Below are positions 1-13,700 of a stretch of DNA of 64,000 nt, piece by piece. Source of the DNA: Mytilus galloprovincialis (Eukaryota > Mollusca > Bivalvia > Mytilida > Mytilidae); assembly GCF_965363235.1 (NCBI RefSeq), contig NC_134842.1, forward strand, positions 6,413,112 through 6,477,111, in the 5' to 3' direction. The stretch's first letter is position 1. The number at the start of each line of letters is the position of its first letter. A program made the translations under genes and the position numbers. The notes below the pieces were generated by a model, which made no database searches, was not told the origin of the DNA, and saw only the letters and a program-made list of their open reading frames with translations.

Positions 1-1125
1 TGTTTCATGCACCTGACCTGATTTGTCTTTGGAAACTGTGTCGTTATGAGATGCTAAATCTTTTTTATTATTATTGTCAATCAATGTTGACATTTGTTTA
101 ATATTTGTTTGTTCACTTAAGTCAGTTGCACTTCCACTTTGGGTTGTGTTATGATATTGTAATTATTGTATTTATTTATGTTGGCCTGATTTGTGTTGTG
201 TGGCCTGATAGTTATTTACAGAATAATCTTAGAACTGCGCAGTTTAGAAATCTCTGGAACAATTACAGAATGATTGGAACTTTCCAGAATGATCCTAATA
301 AAAGATGGGTTATATAAACTTCTACATTTTACTAGAAACTTCTGTTGTAACTTTCTAGGATGTTCCATTATAGACTGTTCTAGAATCTTCCATGAAAACT
401 ATATATATACAGACACTAAAGTTAAACGATCACTCTTGCACTTGGACTTAGACATCGATAGACATTAGCATTCACAGCATTTGGATTGACACTTTTATTC
501 TACAAACAACATCATACTGGATTGTGACCGTAATATTCAGATTGGATTCCGAAAGATATCCGGATACAGATAAAGATAAAAGATTGGACTCATATTTTGA
601 CCGTTAAGTTGACAGTAATATTTGTGTAATACTTCTTGTAAATTTGTGTATAATAAATATTGTTAAATTTTACTATTGATTTGTGTCTTTTGTTGGCTAC
701 AATTTAAAGGCGATTTCTGGCCGTAACAGTTGTGTTTATTTTACATGACCCAGATTCGTCTGTATTAGTTGCCATATAAATTATGTTAACCAGCTTAACA
801 AGGACTGGGAAATCTTTATCTACAAAAGTATCTTTATGATATCCTTGCACTTGCACTAAGCCTGTGTTTACAAATAGGGTGATTTTGTACAATAAAGAGT
901 CAACATCTGCTTTTGTTGATATTTCTACACAGATGGATTTATTTCCAGAATTCTTTGTAGACCAGTTTTCAGGGTCATCGAACCAACTCACAACATAATC
1001 AGACGATTTACCATAGTGTTCATAATACAATAGCGATAGACTTTTGATCCAAGTTGCTAGCTTTGGATGAGGAATACGAAATGCTATCATGTGGGCTGCC
1101 TCATCATACAAATGTGTATCACTTT
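1..1125 (-). pseudogene. N-terminal part of a LINE ORF1 (left-arm copy), split by a solo LTR
   Basis: Read on the minus strand, bases 1125-729 and 146-1 mirror 42077-42655, the start of ORF1 of the CR1/L2-like LINE on the right. The encoded segment begins with a KRSLTEES-like start, has a domain with HPKLATWIKSLSLLYYE and VQVQGYHKDTF, then a polar linker. I know of no named domain for it; its LINE identity rests on the right-hand copy, which runs on into a coiled coil and an SGNH-like domain. The copy is interrupted at 147-728 by an LTR insertion absent on the right. Left of base 1 the element presumably continues. One residue differs from the right copy across about 130 codons, so the two are recent duplicates. 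Confidence 0.7.
147..728. mobile_element. Solo LTR of an LTR retrotransposon (probably Gypsy/Ty3 type), fossil
   Basis: This 582 bp insert is present in the left arm and absent at the mirrored place in the right arm (near 42510), which shows the empty site. It begins TGTTATG and ends GTAACA, so the ends carry the TG...CA of LTRs within a 5 bp inverted repeat. It is flanked by a 4 bp duplication, GTTG, at 143-146 and 729-732. Inside are a TATA-rich promoter-like patch near 400 and an AATAAA near 650, in the order usual for U3-R-U5. No internal retrotransposon region is present, so it is most simply a solo LTR left by recombination. It is younger than the palindrome if the right arm shows the ancestral state. 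Confidence 0.78.
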
Positions 1126-2604
1126 CTTCAGTAAGAGAACGCTTGCCTTTGGGTCCTGATCGTTAATAAGTGTTATTACTACTTCATTTCATTAAATAAC
1201 TATATTACTTTGGATACAATCGTCAAATTCCGAAGCAATTCAGATTTTTACCGGCGCTCACTGGAGGCTGCCATTACAATTCAAGGGAGGTAAGATCCTT
1301 ATACAAGTCATCCCGTAGTTCTAACCTTATTGTTGTTTTACATTATGTCTTAATAACTTGCTATTATTTATCTCGCAGAATTACTAATTATTTCTTATTT
1401 GTGTGGTGGTGGATGTTTTCAATGTATTAGGCTTAACCTTTAAATCTGTTTAGCCTAACACTTATTGTGTTCACTTTATTTTGAAAACATTCCTACTAAT
1501 AGTAATCAAGACTTTTTTTCTGTTAACGTATAAATTTTCCAACACTATTGGTTTGCTATTCATCTTTTAGTGTATGCTTCCTGTGGATAATTACAATCGA
1601 GATGTTTTTCAGTTCAAAATTAAATTATATTGAAAGCTTTCAAGGACATCCGTCACTATTTAAAATCAAACAATTAGATGCTGACTGATGTTAAACTACC
1701 AATCCTTATGGTACATAAAAAAATGAGAAATTTGATAACATTCCTGCAAACCGAAAATGTTTCCTGTGTTAAGTATAGATTTTCTAACACTATGGGAATG
1801 ATGTTCATCTTTAAGTATACCCTTCCTGATGATACTTACAAATGAGATGATTGTTCCGTTGTAAATTGAAATAAAAACTTTAAAATAATGTGTCACTATC
1901 CCATAGACATACACAGCTTGCAGTCGCGTGTAGTAAGTTAAGTTCTGTACGAAATTGAAGTAGTAAGCTTAATTGTAATAAAATTTCTTAAAGCATAATT
2001 TTCAATAAAAGTTATAATTTTAGCTTATAATCTAGATCAAGAGTTGAGTTTTCATCATCTTATTATATCAAAGTTAAGAAGGCATATAAAACCCTTTTGA
2101 CAATGAACCAATGCATTAAAGTTTTTGTTCGGTAATAATTACATGTTTCACTTTCTGACACTAAAAATGTATATTGTTTATGAATTTCAATAAAGAACAC
2201 AGACTTCTCAACAACATTCGTGTCTCTACTTATTAGATGATCATAGACTTGTAATCAATGAGATATAGCTTTTGTTTTTATTTCAATTATGTCTAATCAA
2301 GTGATAGATTGATTACATATTATTGCCTAGGTACTTTCTTATTCTCCATTGACAGTTGTATAACCTGAAATTTCCATCTTTTAAAATAGCTGAACTAATT
2401 TTTCTTTTTTTTTTCTCAGAGGAAACCTCTCACACTGCAATACATTATATTCAAATATACCTGTTTATAATGAGTAAATATAAAACGTTATTAATATGAC
2501 AGAAAACATTTGCAAACTATGGAGAAAACTCATAGATTGAAAATCATCTGACAACGCCATGTATAAACAGTAAGTAGGTCACATTCGTGAAAAGGAACGG
2601 GTAT
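1126..2604. other. Non-coding left-arm DNA with copies of a roughly 200 bp repeat
   Basis: I see no gene here. Two degenerate copies of a repeat lie at about 1495-1640 and 1684-1905. Both read like the copies at 18345-19860, with phrases such as a TACCAATCCTTATGGTA motif and GATGTTCATCTTTAAGTATA. The mirrored DNA is at about 40650-42076. Confidence 0.6.
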
Positions 2605-3700
2605 TGTAGTTACGACATATGGAACATATCCGATATCATCTGTGAAACGGTTATTCCATAACGGTCAATAAAATCGTGTCCGTAAAATTTACGAAGGGAA
2701 GATTTCAACTTCACCATTCGGAACTCTTGGTTTAATAGCTTCCATGTGAGCATCAATCCTCGTTCAAGGACATCACGATAGGAAACACAAGTCCGGGAAT
2801 ATCGTATCAATTTGGAGATATGTTCTCCGTTTCTAGGCGCTGCTGGGATGTTACTATATAGAAAAGGAAAGTTCACAATTAAGAAGCTGAAATCATCTCT
2901 TTTGTCATGTAATGTTATCATTTTAATGATATCTTTTTAATGTTATCTTTTTAATATTATCATTTTAATATTATATTTAAGATTGTCGTAAAAGCGAGAT
3001 TTTTGACATGCCACGAAAACACGTTCAACCCACCATTTTTTTTCTAATAAATGTCCTGCACCAAGTTAGGAAAATGGCCATTGTTTTATTATAGTTCGTT
3101 TCCGTGTGTGTTACATTTTGATGTTATGTTTATGTTGTGTCGTAGTTATCTTCTAATATTTGATGCGTTTTCCTCAGTTTTAGTTTGTAACCCAGATTTG
3201 TTTTTTTTTTCTCAATCGATTTATGAATTTCAGCGGTATACTACTGTTGTCTTTATTTGTCGTAAAGTTTTGTTTTCAATCGACCCTCATTGTCATTTTC
3301 TAGATGTAAGTCAAGATATGAGGCAAAAGTAACTGTAACTGTAGTATCCCTTATCTCTACATGTAGTTCGATGGGATAGATTCGTTAAACATACTCACCC
3401 AATTTTGTATTATTTAGTGAGAGAACAGCATCTATATAGCGGAACGTAAAGTTAAAGGATATTGCTAAATTCTTATCATTTTTCCTAAGAAATTCCTGTC
3501 AGCCTCATAATAATAAAGAAACAAGTCGGCAAGAAGAGGGGCACAATTGGTTCCCATTAGAATTCCGACAATCTGTTGAAAAACGTAACAAATATGTTGT
3601 CAATCAAGAAATCAAGCATCTTGATAATGTCAGTTTCAGAGTATGTTTTGTTTGAATCTGAGTGGTTCTTTACAAAGGATGATGTATCTTTCCCCAAGAC
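2605..3700 (-). mobile_element. Penelope-like reverse transcriptase fossil with a nested repeat (left arm)
   Basis: On the minus strand, about 3700-3275 and 2921-2605 encode degraded parts of a reverse transcriptase with MGTNCAPLLADLFLYYYEAD and RYID, then FPFLYSNIPAAP and KLKSSLRKFYG near the end. I recall this pattern from molluscan Penelope-like retroelements; the family assignment is from memory. The two parts are separated by another dispersed repeat at about 2930-3270, which interrupts the frame at an LYDK/LHDK point. The whole nested block is mirrored at about 39540-40650, so the nesting predates the palindrome. The coding region is clearly broken and incomplete at its 5' side, and I see no GIY-YIG domain. 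Confidence 0.6.
2930..3270 (+). repeat. Dispersed mussel-type repeat nested in the Penelope-like fossil (left arm)
   Basis: This roughly 340 bp block contains a CAGTTTTAGTTTGTAACCC phrase and a TCAATCGATTTATGAATTTC phrase that I recall from many mussel loci. A near-duplicate of the target (ACGACAAA on one side, a TGACAAA variant on the other) brackets it, as expected of an insertion with target duplication. The mirrored copy is at about 39990-40325. Confidence 0.5.
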
Positions 3701-5165
3701 AAGATATTTGTATCTAAGTTCGCCATTATTTTAAATGTAACAAAGTTATGTCCATTCTTTCAATTTGATTTTTAGTTTGGAATGGGAAAACTTGTTTAAA
3801 GTGTAGAAATGTCAAATGTTGTAATACTATGATAATCGTAAGATGAGAGAGTCTTATTGTATGTACATCGTAAAGATCTTTAGATTTTTTTAGTATCCAC
3901 ATCTGATTTATGCCATCTTTGTAATAAGCAGTTTAACAATGACTTTGGAGTTATATAAGTTGAGCAACGTAATTGTCTTCAAATTTTCTTCATTATTTGA
4001 TAGCATATATTGACAATAATCGAAAAGTAATGAAATATTTTATAAAGAAATCAGTTGAAATTGTTTACACAGAACAGAGTAATCAATTATAAATCGATGG
4101 GACAAACATTCTTAAGTTTTTATTGGCTGTGAACCAACTCTCAGTAACTGCAAGTATTCTAGTATCGTTCATTTGTGTCTGTCGTTTTAATGCAAGTTGT
4201 TTTTGATAAACTTCGTAATATCTATAGACAAATAATTTAGACAAGCCACCGATGTTTTATATTTTGGTCTAATACAGTGCTGCTACACTACTCTCCAACA
4301 TTAGATGGATGATTCACAAACATGTTAAACCCTGCTAACTTCTGTATGTGGCTCTCTCAAGTCATGACACTTTTATTCTGTATTTGTCGTAAGTTCATTA
4401 CTGTAAAACCAGTCCAGAAAACATAGGAAATACCATAATATTATGGAATTTCATAAATATGGAAATATGAAAATATATACGTGTATAAAAGGCTCGTGTT
4501 TCATTGTTTACGTTTCTTCATTGACTCAATTTATGGTTTTAGAGATAAAAATGCATTATGAAGATATTTTTAATGATCATGTGCTTACATGTTTCATACG
4601 CAGAACATATGTTCATTTCATGTGTTTGGTGACTAATCTGCAAGTCCTATAGGTTAAATTGTACCAATACATGTAGTAAAAAAATAACCTTTTATGTTTG
4701 AACCATTAGTTAATATTATCAAATAAGAATTAAGGGATTTCATCGTTTTTTTTTCATTCGAAAAATATATTTTGATATTTTGATATTTATCGCCTTGAAA
4801 ATACATACATAAATATACTTTAACGTGATTAGCAGAATTATGCTTGAGTTATATTGTCCTGATTTTTTTTATGAATCAGTGATATTGCACATCTTAATGT
4901 CGAAAATAGGTTATCCTGTCGTTTTGTAAAATATAACAAACATATATGATAATTTTGTACCAAGACAATTTCAAGTTTTTGTTTTGTTTGCAATTTATCT
5001 TGAAAAAATCCTTACCTGACATACTTGCAACAAAACATTGAGAAATGAATAACCATTACATGTAGTCATTGAAACAATTTCTCTTTAATGATGTCAGTGA
5101 AAAGGAATTCACAAAAAGACCGACCTCCATTGCAAATTAAAGACGGAAAGTCGAAACAATCTTAC
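3701..5165. other. Non-coding left-arm DNA, nothing recognised
   Basis: AT-rich sequence with several short open frames that are broken or unsupported. I see no domain, RNA gene or transposon end. The mirrored DNA is 38088-39540. Confidence 0.5.
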
Positions 5166-5400
5166 ATTATCAATCTTCTTACGGATGTACTCCTCTGAGG
5201 AGCCAAACATTTCTAGAAATAATCTTTGTGTTCTTAACCTGAAGTTTGGGTTTATACGACAGTAAAATAATAATTGGTGCAACAAAAAAATTATGTGCTG
5301 GTGAAATTCATTTTCTTCAATATTGATGATTTTCCAATTTCTAACCAATTTTATCCATGTTGGGCTATTATCATGCAAAATATCACATTTTTCAATCAGT
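5166..5400 (-). CDS. Putative internal coding exon, unidentified (left arm)
   Basis: A 235 nt block on the minus strand is preceded by an acceptor (AATTTGAACACAG) and followed by a donor (AAT then GTAAGA). It is open throughout and would encode about 78 residues with phrases such as WIKLVRNWKIINIEENEF, FLLHQLLFYCRINPNFR and RLFLEMFGSSEEYI. The mirrored block at 37853-38087 keeps the same splice signals and frame and differs at about one residue. The mix of hydrophobic and charged residues looks more like real protein than chance translation of AT-rich DNA. I do not recognise the family, and I found no neighbouring exon of the same gene. A second GTAAGA a little upstream could also serve as donor. 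Confidence 0.35.
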
Positions 5401-7370
5401 CTGTGTTCAAATTATCAATAAAGATGACTTGAACCAATCTAAATAGGTTTAACTTTAAATTATAGGTACATGTAGGTGATAATATAAAAAAGTTAAATAC
5501 AGAGTTGTTGCTTTTTGGTATCAAATGTATCATGCTGACAACTTTGTAAATATGGACGTTTTCTTTTATTTTAGAAACATAGCATATTATTTTAACTTCT
5601 GTGTTATAACTGATTGAAAAAAATACATATCTAAGAAATATGACAAGAAATAAAATGATCTGGTATGAACATATTTCTGGTAAAAGCATTTTCGCATCCC
5701 TTATCCATTTTCTTCACATTTAAGTTACCGAGACTGACTTGATTGGTAAAAGAATTTGAAAATATTCTTACTTAAAAAACTACTTAATATCGTAAATACA
5801 CATTTTTTTCACGAAGTCAAGTTTGAATATAATATTTAAAAAATATGATAAGAAGATATAAGACATAACAAATAATACAAATTCAATGATAAGCTTTTTT
5901 CATGCAATAGAAATTAAGTGCATCAATCTACATGTATCTGAGGATTTGGTTACACAATTTTTTTTTAAGTGTTTACCTAATTTACAAGTGAATTGCTATT
6001 GACAATTTTCAACTAATAAATAAACATATAAGAACAGTAAACATTTATGGAACAATAACCAACAAATCTAACAATACAATGTACAACATAAAAACGCCTT
6101 TTCATTACATCCGAATCAAATTTCAATATATCTAAAATACAAGATTGAGAAATTGTTTATCTTGACATTTCAGGAGAAATTATACATACAGCATGTAGAG
6201 TATGATGTTATAACTTATTGCAAAAACAAACCAATCACAGGTAAGCTAATCATATCGAAAAATAGTACATTAATCAGATCTACATGTATACACAAGGTTC
6301 AAACAACTCAGAAATCAAATCAAATCAAGTCAGTGAGCATTTCGAATTTCATCTTCGCAACTCTATGGATTGCTTTTCGTAGCTTGTTTTTTCCGATTTG
6401 TAAGCAAAAAAAAAAAGAAAATGAATGAATCAATCTATATTGATGTGTATTTATATTATGTATTATTTTTAATTGTATTTTACTAACTTTTATATAATAT
6501 TTTATTATATATTCTTGAAAGACATATGATAAATAATATAGAGGAAATCTTAGCCCAATGATGTAAGCTAAGGAAATTGTTAAACAGCATTTAGCACAAT
6601 AAAGATGATTTGATTGTTTCAGAAAAATATTAATGAGTTGTTATTGTTATTCTTAAGTTCAATTTTGTAAAAAAATATATCTAACAAAATTGCGGAATTT
6701 CCAGACAAATTAAAAAACGAAAATGTCCATAATAGACAGCAATACAAATGCTGTCAAACAATCGTGACAATTAAAACACAGCTGCCATATTCCTTGCTTT
6801 GTATAAGAATTACCCGAACAATCTGGCTTTATTACTAGCTCAATCTAAGCTAAGCGAGACACCTATAATTGAAATATGAAATGTTTTACCTTGTCTTACA
6901 AACGAAAATATGACATTTTTGCATTTGGTGACTAATTTTTTAAAGTCTTCTCCTTTTAATTTCAATAATTTCTTTAAAGAAATTGAAATACCACTTCAAT
7001 TCTATATTTTCTATCACCAGAAAGGCTCTTACAGAAAACGTTAAAATGCAAAAATAAATGTTCGACACACATTAGAAGTCTTGAACTAAATTCCAAAATC
7101 CATTTTAGGTCATGCTAATTTGTGGCAATCTTACTAATTTATAATAATCCTCCATTTATTATATGAAATACATAACAGTTTGATATCAATCAAATTTCAC
7201 CAACCCATTTCTATTACGATAATGCACATAAAGTCTAACAGTCTACTTAGTGATATTTATCTAGTGCTATAACATTAACATTCATAAGAATGACAAAATA
7301 TACATGTGGTTTTGTTGTAGTAAGTGTAATGATACTTGAGTTGTGTAATGTCTAAACATGACTTAGTTAT
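5401..7370. other. Non-coding left-arm DNA
   Basis: No supported gene. The open stretch at 6153-6428 is low in complexity and has no domain. At about 6860-6890 this arm shows the simple (empty) version of a site that holds a hairpin-bearing insert in the right arm (35754-36330). Confidence 0.5.
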
Positions 7371-8886
7371 TAACGAAACAACCGGATAAGTTTATTAACA
7401 ATTGATCAGTAATTAAAAGGCAAGTCTAGCTTTAATCTCATTACTGCATGTGTTAGGTACACGAAATAAAAGGTTATAGTTTTGATACAGTTTAATTTCA
7501 GAAAAAGGGAATTCAAAAGAATAAAGATATCACTCCTTCAATCTGTCTTCTTTATTATATATGAGAAATAAGGGTTATTTATAGAAAAACTCATCGAAGA
7601 ATTCACATAGAGATGAGTGACCGAACATCACATTATTTCACGAATGCGCGTAGTTGAATATTTTTCGAAATTTTAATTCTTTAGTTAGTTATTCGTTTTC
7701 TTACATTGGCAAATGACCTCTTTTTTTATATTAAATTAACGTAGAAAATGTCAGGATCTATATATTGTTCTACGCATTCTTAATTTGTTTTGATCCGACG
7801 TAATTGGCGTCTTGACAACGCATACTGTTGTATGACGTCAGAGGAGTGAAATAACCACGTTTATTTTATATGAGAAATTATTGGTTTTTATTTCCCTGGG
7901 AAATCAATGTAATTCCTTGGAAGTAATTTTTCCATTGGGTGTTATGGGAATTAGACACCACACTTATTGATTGATTATTTCTTGTGTCAATGTTCTGTGA
8001 CTAATGTGAATTTGTTAAATAAGAACACGAAGTTATATTTAGAGTAGCAAAGATATATATCATCGGAAAACACATTCGCAGCAAAAAAACAGTTTATCCC
8101 GGCTTTTGTTAGGGTTTGTGTAGCTCAGTTTTTAGTTTTCAATGTTATCTTGAGAAGACGTTATTGAATTTATCATTTTTCTGTTTACATTTGTCATTTG
8201 GATGTCAACATCATTTTTACTTTCAAGGTTGGATTTTCATTTGTTTATTTGAATTCTATGTCGGTCTTCAACCTATTTTTTGTAAAATTTGTGCATTAAT
8301 GTCTCCACGAAAGTTGATAACAAGGTCTTCACGTCATATTTGAAATACAGCATTTACCTTTGAGTTTGAGTTAAAGACGAATTAGATGAGGTGTTGATCT
8401 GATGTCCATTCATTGTTTTAAAGACGCAATTGGCATCTGTTAGACGGTAATTGACCACCAACTTGTAAATAGAAACACAAAAGCAAGGCCGTTAAATCCT
8501 TTATAAAACAATGCATTCGTTTAACCAGTTTAACCAGGTTGAAGTCAAATCTAAAGAGGAGACTTATTTGAAAACATTTGCTGCAAGTGATGTACATCAA
8601 CCACACACGAATTATAAAGTAATATAACTGATTAAGCAGATGATCAATTGGGCTTGTCCATTGTCAGCATTTAAGTAATGTGTTCCTACAAACGCAACAA
8701 TAATAATGGCAATACAACAAATATCGCTGTAATCTCGTAAAATGAGATATCGTTCTGCTAGCGGACAAGAGGATCTGTCATACCATAGAACAATACATTG
8801 AAGGTACTGAAAATTTCTAATTATTCAACAGTATTTGAATTCTTACTGTATCATGGAGTAATAATTCTGTGTTTTACAGTAAATAG
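7371..8886 (+). repeat. Tandem duplication in the left arm, copy 1
   Basis: This 1516 bp unit starts TAACGAAACAACCGG and ends ACAGTAAATAG. It is repeated directly as copy 2 (8888-16909, once the LINE and its target duplication are removed). The two copies differ by only a few substitutions and short indels, for example an extra TATAT near 7556 in copy 1. The right arm has the unit once, at about 33790-35275, so the duplication arose in the left arm after the palindrome formed or was lost on the right. I see no gene in it. Confidence 0.92.
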
Positions 8887-9957
8887 CTAACGAAACAACC
8901 GGATAAGTTTATTAACAATTGATCAGTAATTAAAAGGCAAGTCTAGCTTTAATCTCATTACTACATGTGTTAGGTACACGAAATAAAAGGTTAAAGTTTT
9001 GATACAGTTTAATTTCAGAAAAAGGGAATTCAAAAGAATAAAGATATCACTCCTTCAATCTGTCTTCTTTATTATGAGAAATAAGGGTTATTTATAGAAA
9101 AACTCATCGAAGAATTCACATAGAGATGAGTGACCGAACATCACATTATTTCACGAATGCGCGTAGTTGAATATTTTTCGAAATTTTAATTCTTTAGTTA
9201 GTTATTCGTTTTCTTACATTGGCAAATGACCTCTTTTTTTATATTAAATTAACGTAGAAAATGTCAGGATCTATATATTGTTCTACGCATTCTTAATTTG
9301 TTTTGATCCGACGTAATTGGCGTCTTGACAACGCATACTGTTGTATGACGTCAGAGGAGTGAAATAACCACGTTTATTTTACATGAGAAATTATCGGTTT
9401 TTATTTCCCTGGGAAATCAATGTAATTCCTTGGAAGTAATTTTGCCATTGGGTGTTATGGGAATTAGACACCACACTTATTGATTGATTATTTCTTGTGT
9501 CAATGTTCTGTGACTAATGTGAATTTGTTAAATAAGAAAACGAAGTTATATTTAGAGTAGCAAAGATATATATCATCGGAAAACACATTCGCAGCAAAAA
9601 AAAAAACAGTTTATCCCGGCTTTTGTTAGGGTTTGTGTAGCTCAGTTTTTAGTTTTCAATGTTATCTTGAGAAGACGTTATTGAATTTATCATTTTTCTG
9701 TTTACATTTGTCATTTGGATGTCAACATCATTTTTACTTTCAAGGTTGGATTTTCATTTGTTTATTTGAATTCTATGTCGGTCTTCAACCTATTTTTTGT
9801 AAAATTTGTGCATTAATGTCTCCACGAAAGTTGATAACAAGGTCTTCACGTCATATTTGAAATACGGCATTTACCTTTGAGTTTGAGTTAAAGACGAATT
9901 AGATGAGGTGTTGATCTGATGTCCATTCATTTTTTTTTTTTTTTTTTTTTTTTTTTT

Positions 9958-10712
9958 CCAAGTAAATCTCTTTTATTATATATCTGCTGTTTTGACAATC
10001 TACTCGGATTACAGCGTTAGCCCGAGTATCCCTGTATTTAGTTACTGAATTTCCAGGGAAAAGTTCAGTAAAGTATACTTAAGTATTAAAGTGTTAATTA
10101 TATATATCACATATACATTCTTTTAAATACAGTGTATACATATTAAGAATAAAATTTCATAGTATAAATCACGTGTTTACGGAACATCATTTGCCTTCCG
10201 AATTTGTATTCATCGTCCCGTGTTTACATCTTTGACCCAGTTATTTGTACTTGACCTTTTGTGCTGGATTAGTTACAAATCATTGTCCGAAAGCTAGTGC
10301 AAAAGGAAGCACATGTTTGTTGTGAAAATAAATTTTTGGATTAGATAAAACTTGTTTGGTAAGTGTTATTTACTATTCGTTAACAATTTTGTCTTAGAAA
10401 CAAAACAAATGTATCTAGAGTGAAAAAGATTAAATGTTTCTGGAAATATGATAGAAAGAATAAGGTTTTTAACATGTGATTTGATACCAACAAAGTGAAC
10501 ATACACACAATTACTTGATGATATATGGTGCAAAACAAATCAGTGTTGAATTATAATCATTTTAGTTTTATATATTATATTAAATAAAGTGTCTTGTTTG
10601 GTTTGTTTATACATACAAAAAATGAAAAACCAACAACTGCAACATACATGTACACAATATAAAGTCTAGCATAGCTATTAATTTTCACACCACACAATTG
10701 TATACATTTCAA
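9958..10712 (-). other. 3' UTR of the L1/Tx1-like LINE
   Basis: About 750 bp of AT-rich non-coding sequence lies between the ORF2 stop and the poly(A) tail. The polyadenylation signal AATAAA lies at 9972-9977 on the minus strand. No other feature was seen. Confidence 0.7.
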
Positions 10713-13700
10713 TTACATATATTTTTGAATATTTTTAAGCATCTTACTTATTGTTTTATTTCTATACTCCATCAGATAATATCTGTATTTAAATTCTTGT
10801 TTAAATATTTCATAAACATTAACTTGATTTATCTTATTATTTGAAATACAATTGCATTTGTGTAGAGTGAATAGGATGACTGTCAAGAGATACTTAATAT
10901 CATTTAATGAGTCCTCTTCTATTTTATATCCTACTACTAAGTGTTTTAAAGTAACTATATGCTCTCCAATATGAAGGTTATGTAATAAAATACAAATTTT
11001 ATTCCAAAAAACTTTAAAATAAGTACATTCCATGAAATTGTGTTGATAAGTATCTGGTACCCCACACACTGAACACAGATTGGTGTTCTTAATTTTCCAT
11101 GTGAAAAGATGTGTACCTACAGGTAGTATATAATGTAATAATTTCCATCGAACCATTTTTTTAATTTATTGTCTTCTAAAATAATTAAAAATAAAATTTA
11201 ATGTGTATTTAATTTTTGGTTGAATTTTATCTATATTTAGTTCTTTCCGCCATTTTGTAAACCCTATAGGAATATCTTTACTTACATTAGATAAGATTAC
11301 ATAAATATCTTTATTATTATTTTTTTGTAAATCATATATAATTGCGCCTTGTTTTAAAGATAGTTGTTTTTTACAATTAACAATAGTTTTTGATGAGTTT
11401 TGTTTTTGTAATATATCTTTCCAATGATTTGGTATGCTCTTTCTTATTTGTAGTATTTCTGCAATCCAATTTCTTTTACATTTTAACTTATTGAGTATTT
11501 TTACTTTTGATATTCTACCTTTGTCATCAATTATGTCATTTACATAGATTATGATGTCTTTTATCCAAAGATTAAAAACTAAACTGTGCCCATTTAACTT
11601 TATGTATTTGTTACCCCATATAATTTGTTGTCTAATGGTTCTAAAGTTTTCTGGTTTATTAGTTTGACCACCGCCATATTTTACCCAGGTTTTAAGTATT
11701 TCAAAGTAAAAATTAGGGATTTTGTTGTTTTTTATATTTATTGATTTTAAATTATCCAGATTCATGTGAAATATTAAAAAATTTGATCCATATTCAATTT
11801 GATTAAAGTATAATGTGGGAATAATTTTCCAATTTGACTGTTCACCTTCTATTAATCTTTTTACCCATTTAATTTTTATTGCATCAATAAACTTGTCAAT
11901 ATCTATCATTCCAAGTCCTCCCTCAGTTTTTTTCATGTTAATTGTTTTTCTTTTAATTTTTTCTTTTTTATGGTCCCAAATGAATTCATAAATCATTTTT
12001 TTAAACTTAAATAGTGAATCTTTGTCGATATCAGTTACAGAAGCTAAATATGTTATATTTGGTATAACTAGAGATTTCACAACAGTTACTTTTCCGATCA
12101 TTGTTAACTTTCTTTCTTTCCATGAGTTAAGAATTTTTTCAGATTTTTGAAGTTGTTTTTCTATGTTTAAATTCATACATTGAGATTTATTATATCCAAA
12201 GTGAATACCTAGGCTTTTAACAGTCTCTTTGCTCCAGTTAATATTCTCAAAATTGTCCTGAATATGTTTTAATTTTCCGAAACCTAATCCTTCAGTTTTA
12301 CTTCGATTTAAAATAAGTCCTGATAGAGAACCAAATACTTCAATTATATTAAGTGACTGAGAGATTTCGTCATAGAACAGAGAAACAATGTAGTATCATC
12401 AGCTAACTGGCTTATTATAAGGCTGTGCGTTTTTCCATCTAACTTTATATTTATTCCCTTAAGATTATTGTCGTTTTTTATTCTACAGGCTAATATTTCG
12501 ACTGCAAAGACAAATAAAATGGCGCTTAAAGGACATCCTTGTCGAATTCCTCTAAAAATATTCAGTGGGCTTGAAATCCATCCATTATTAGAGATGCATG
12601 CCTTGATATCTGCATTCAAGGTTTTGACCCATCTTAACATAGAATTTTCAATACCAAATTTTGTTAGTGATTGATACATGAATTCCCACTCTAGGGAATT
12701 AAAGGCTTTGGAGAAATCTAGAAAAAGTATAGCTCCATCTATTTTTAACTTTTCAGCATGATCTATAATGTCTTGTATCTGACGTATATTAAAACCTATA
12801 TAACGGTTTTTAATGTATCCTTTTTGGTCACTGTGGATAATTTTTGACATCACAGGTTTTAATCTTTGGGCTAATGTATATGCAATAATTTTAACATCAA
12901 CATTTAATAGTGTAATTGGTCTGTAATTACCTAATTCAGTGGGGTCTCCTTTTTTAAATATTAGAGAAATTAGGCCTATTTTTTGTGATTCAGATAACAT
13001 TCCTTTTTTATAGCAATAATTGAAGCTTTGAATTGCATAATTCTTTAATTTGTCCCAAAATTCTCTATAAAACTCTACTGAGAGTCCATCTAGGCCTGGG
13101 GATTTATTTTATTTCATTTGAAAAATTGATTTTGTACATTCTTCTGTTGATAAAAGTCCATTTAGAGAATTGTTTTCTTCTTTACTTAATGATTGTTTAA
13201 TATTTGTATCCTTAATATATGTGTTTATAAAATTTTTATCTGGTTTAGTGCTTGTGTAAAGCTTTTCATAATATTTCTTTTCTAAATTTAGTATTTCTGA
13301 TTGTTTCGTAATTATCTCCCCTTTCTCGTTTTTTAAATTTATTATATTTTTTCTTGTTTGTCTACTTTTCTCTAATCCTAGAAAAAATTTAGAATTCTTT
13401 TCTCCTTCTTCTATCCATTTTATCCTTGAACGTATCTGTGCACCTTTTGCTTTATAACTATAAAGAGATTCTATCTCACTTTCTAATAAATTGATTTCGT
13501 TCTTTTCTACTTCACTTGATTTATTATTATCCTTTCTTTTCTGTAATGTTTGAAGTTTTTTTTCCAAATTTTGAATTTCATTTTTCCTTTGCCTAGATTT
13601 ATTTTTGCAAAACTGTATTGTTAATTCTCTTACTTCAATTTTAAACAGGTCCCATAATTGTGATAAATTTTCAGTGTAATTGCTTTTAAGTATAAAATAG

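Noticed and set aside
8116-9860. Identical 75-codon frames at 8116-8343 and 9633-9860 (and 34305-34532)
   Set aside because: They are identical because the DNA is duplicated. There is no ATG-supported gene model, domain or splice signal.
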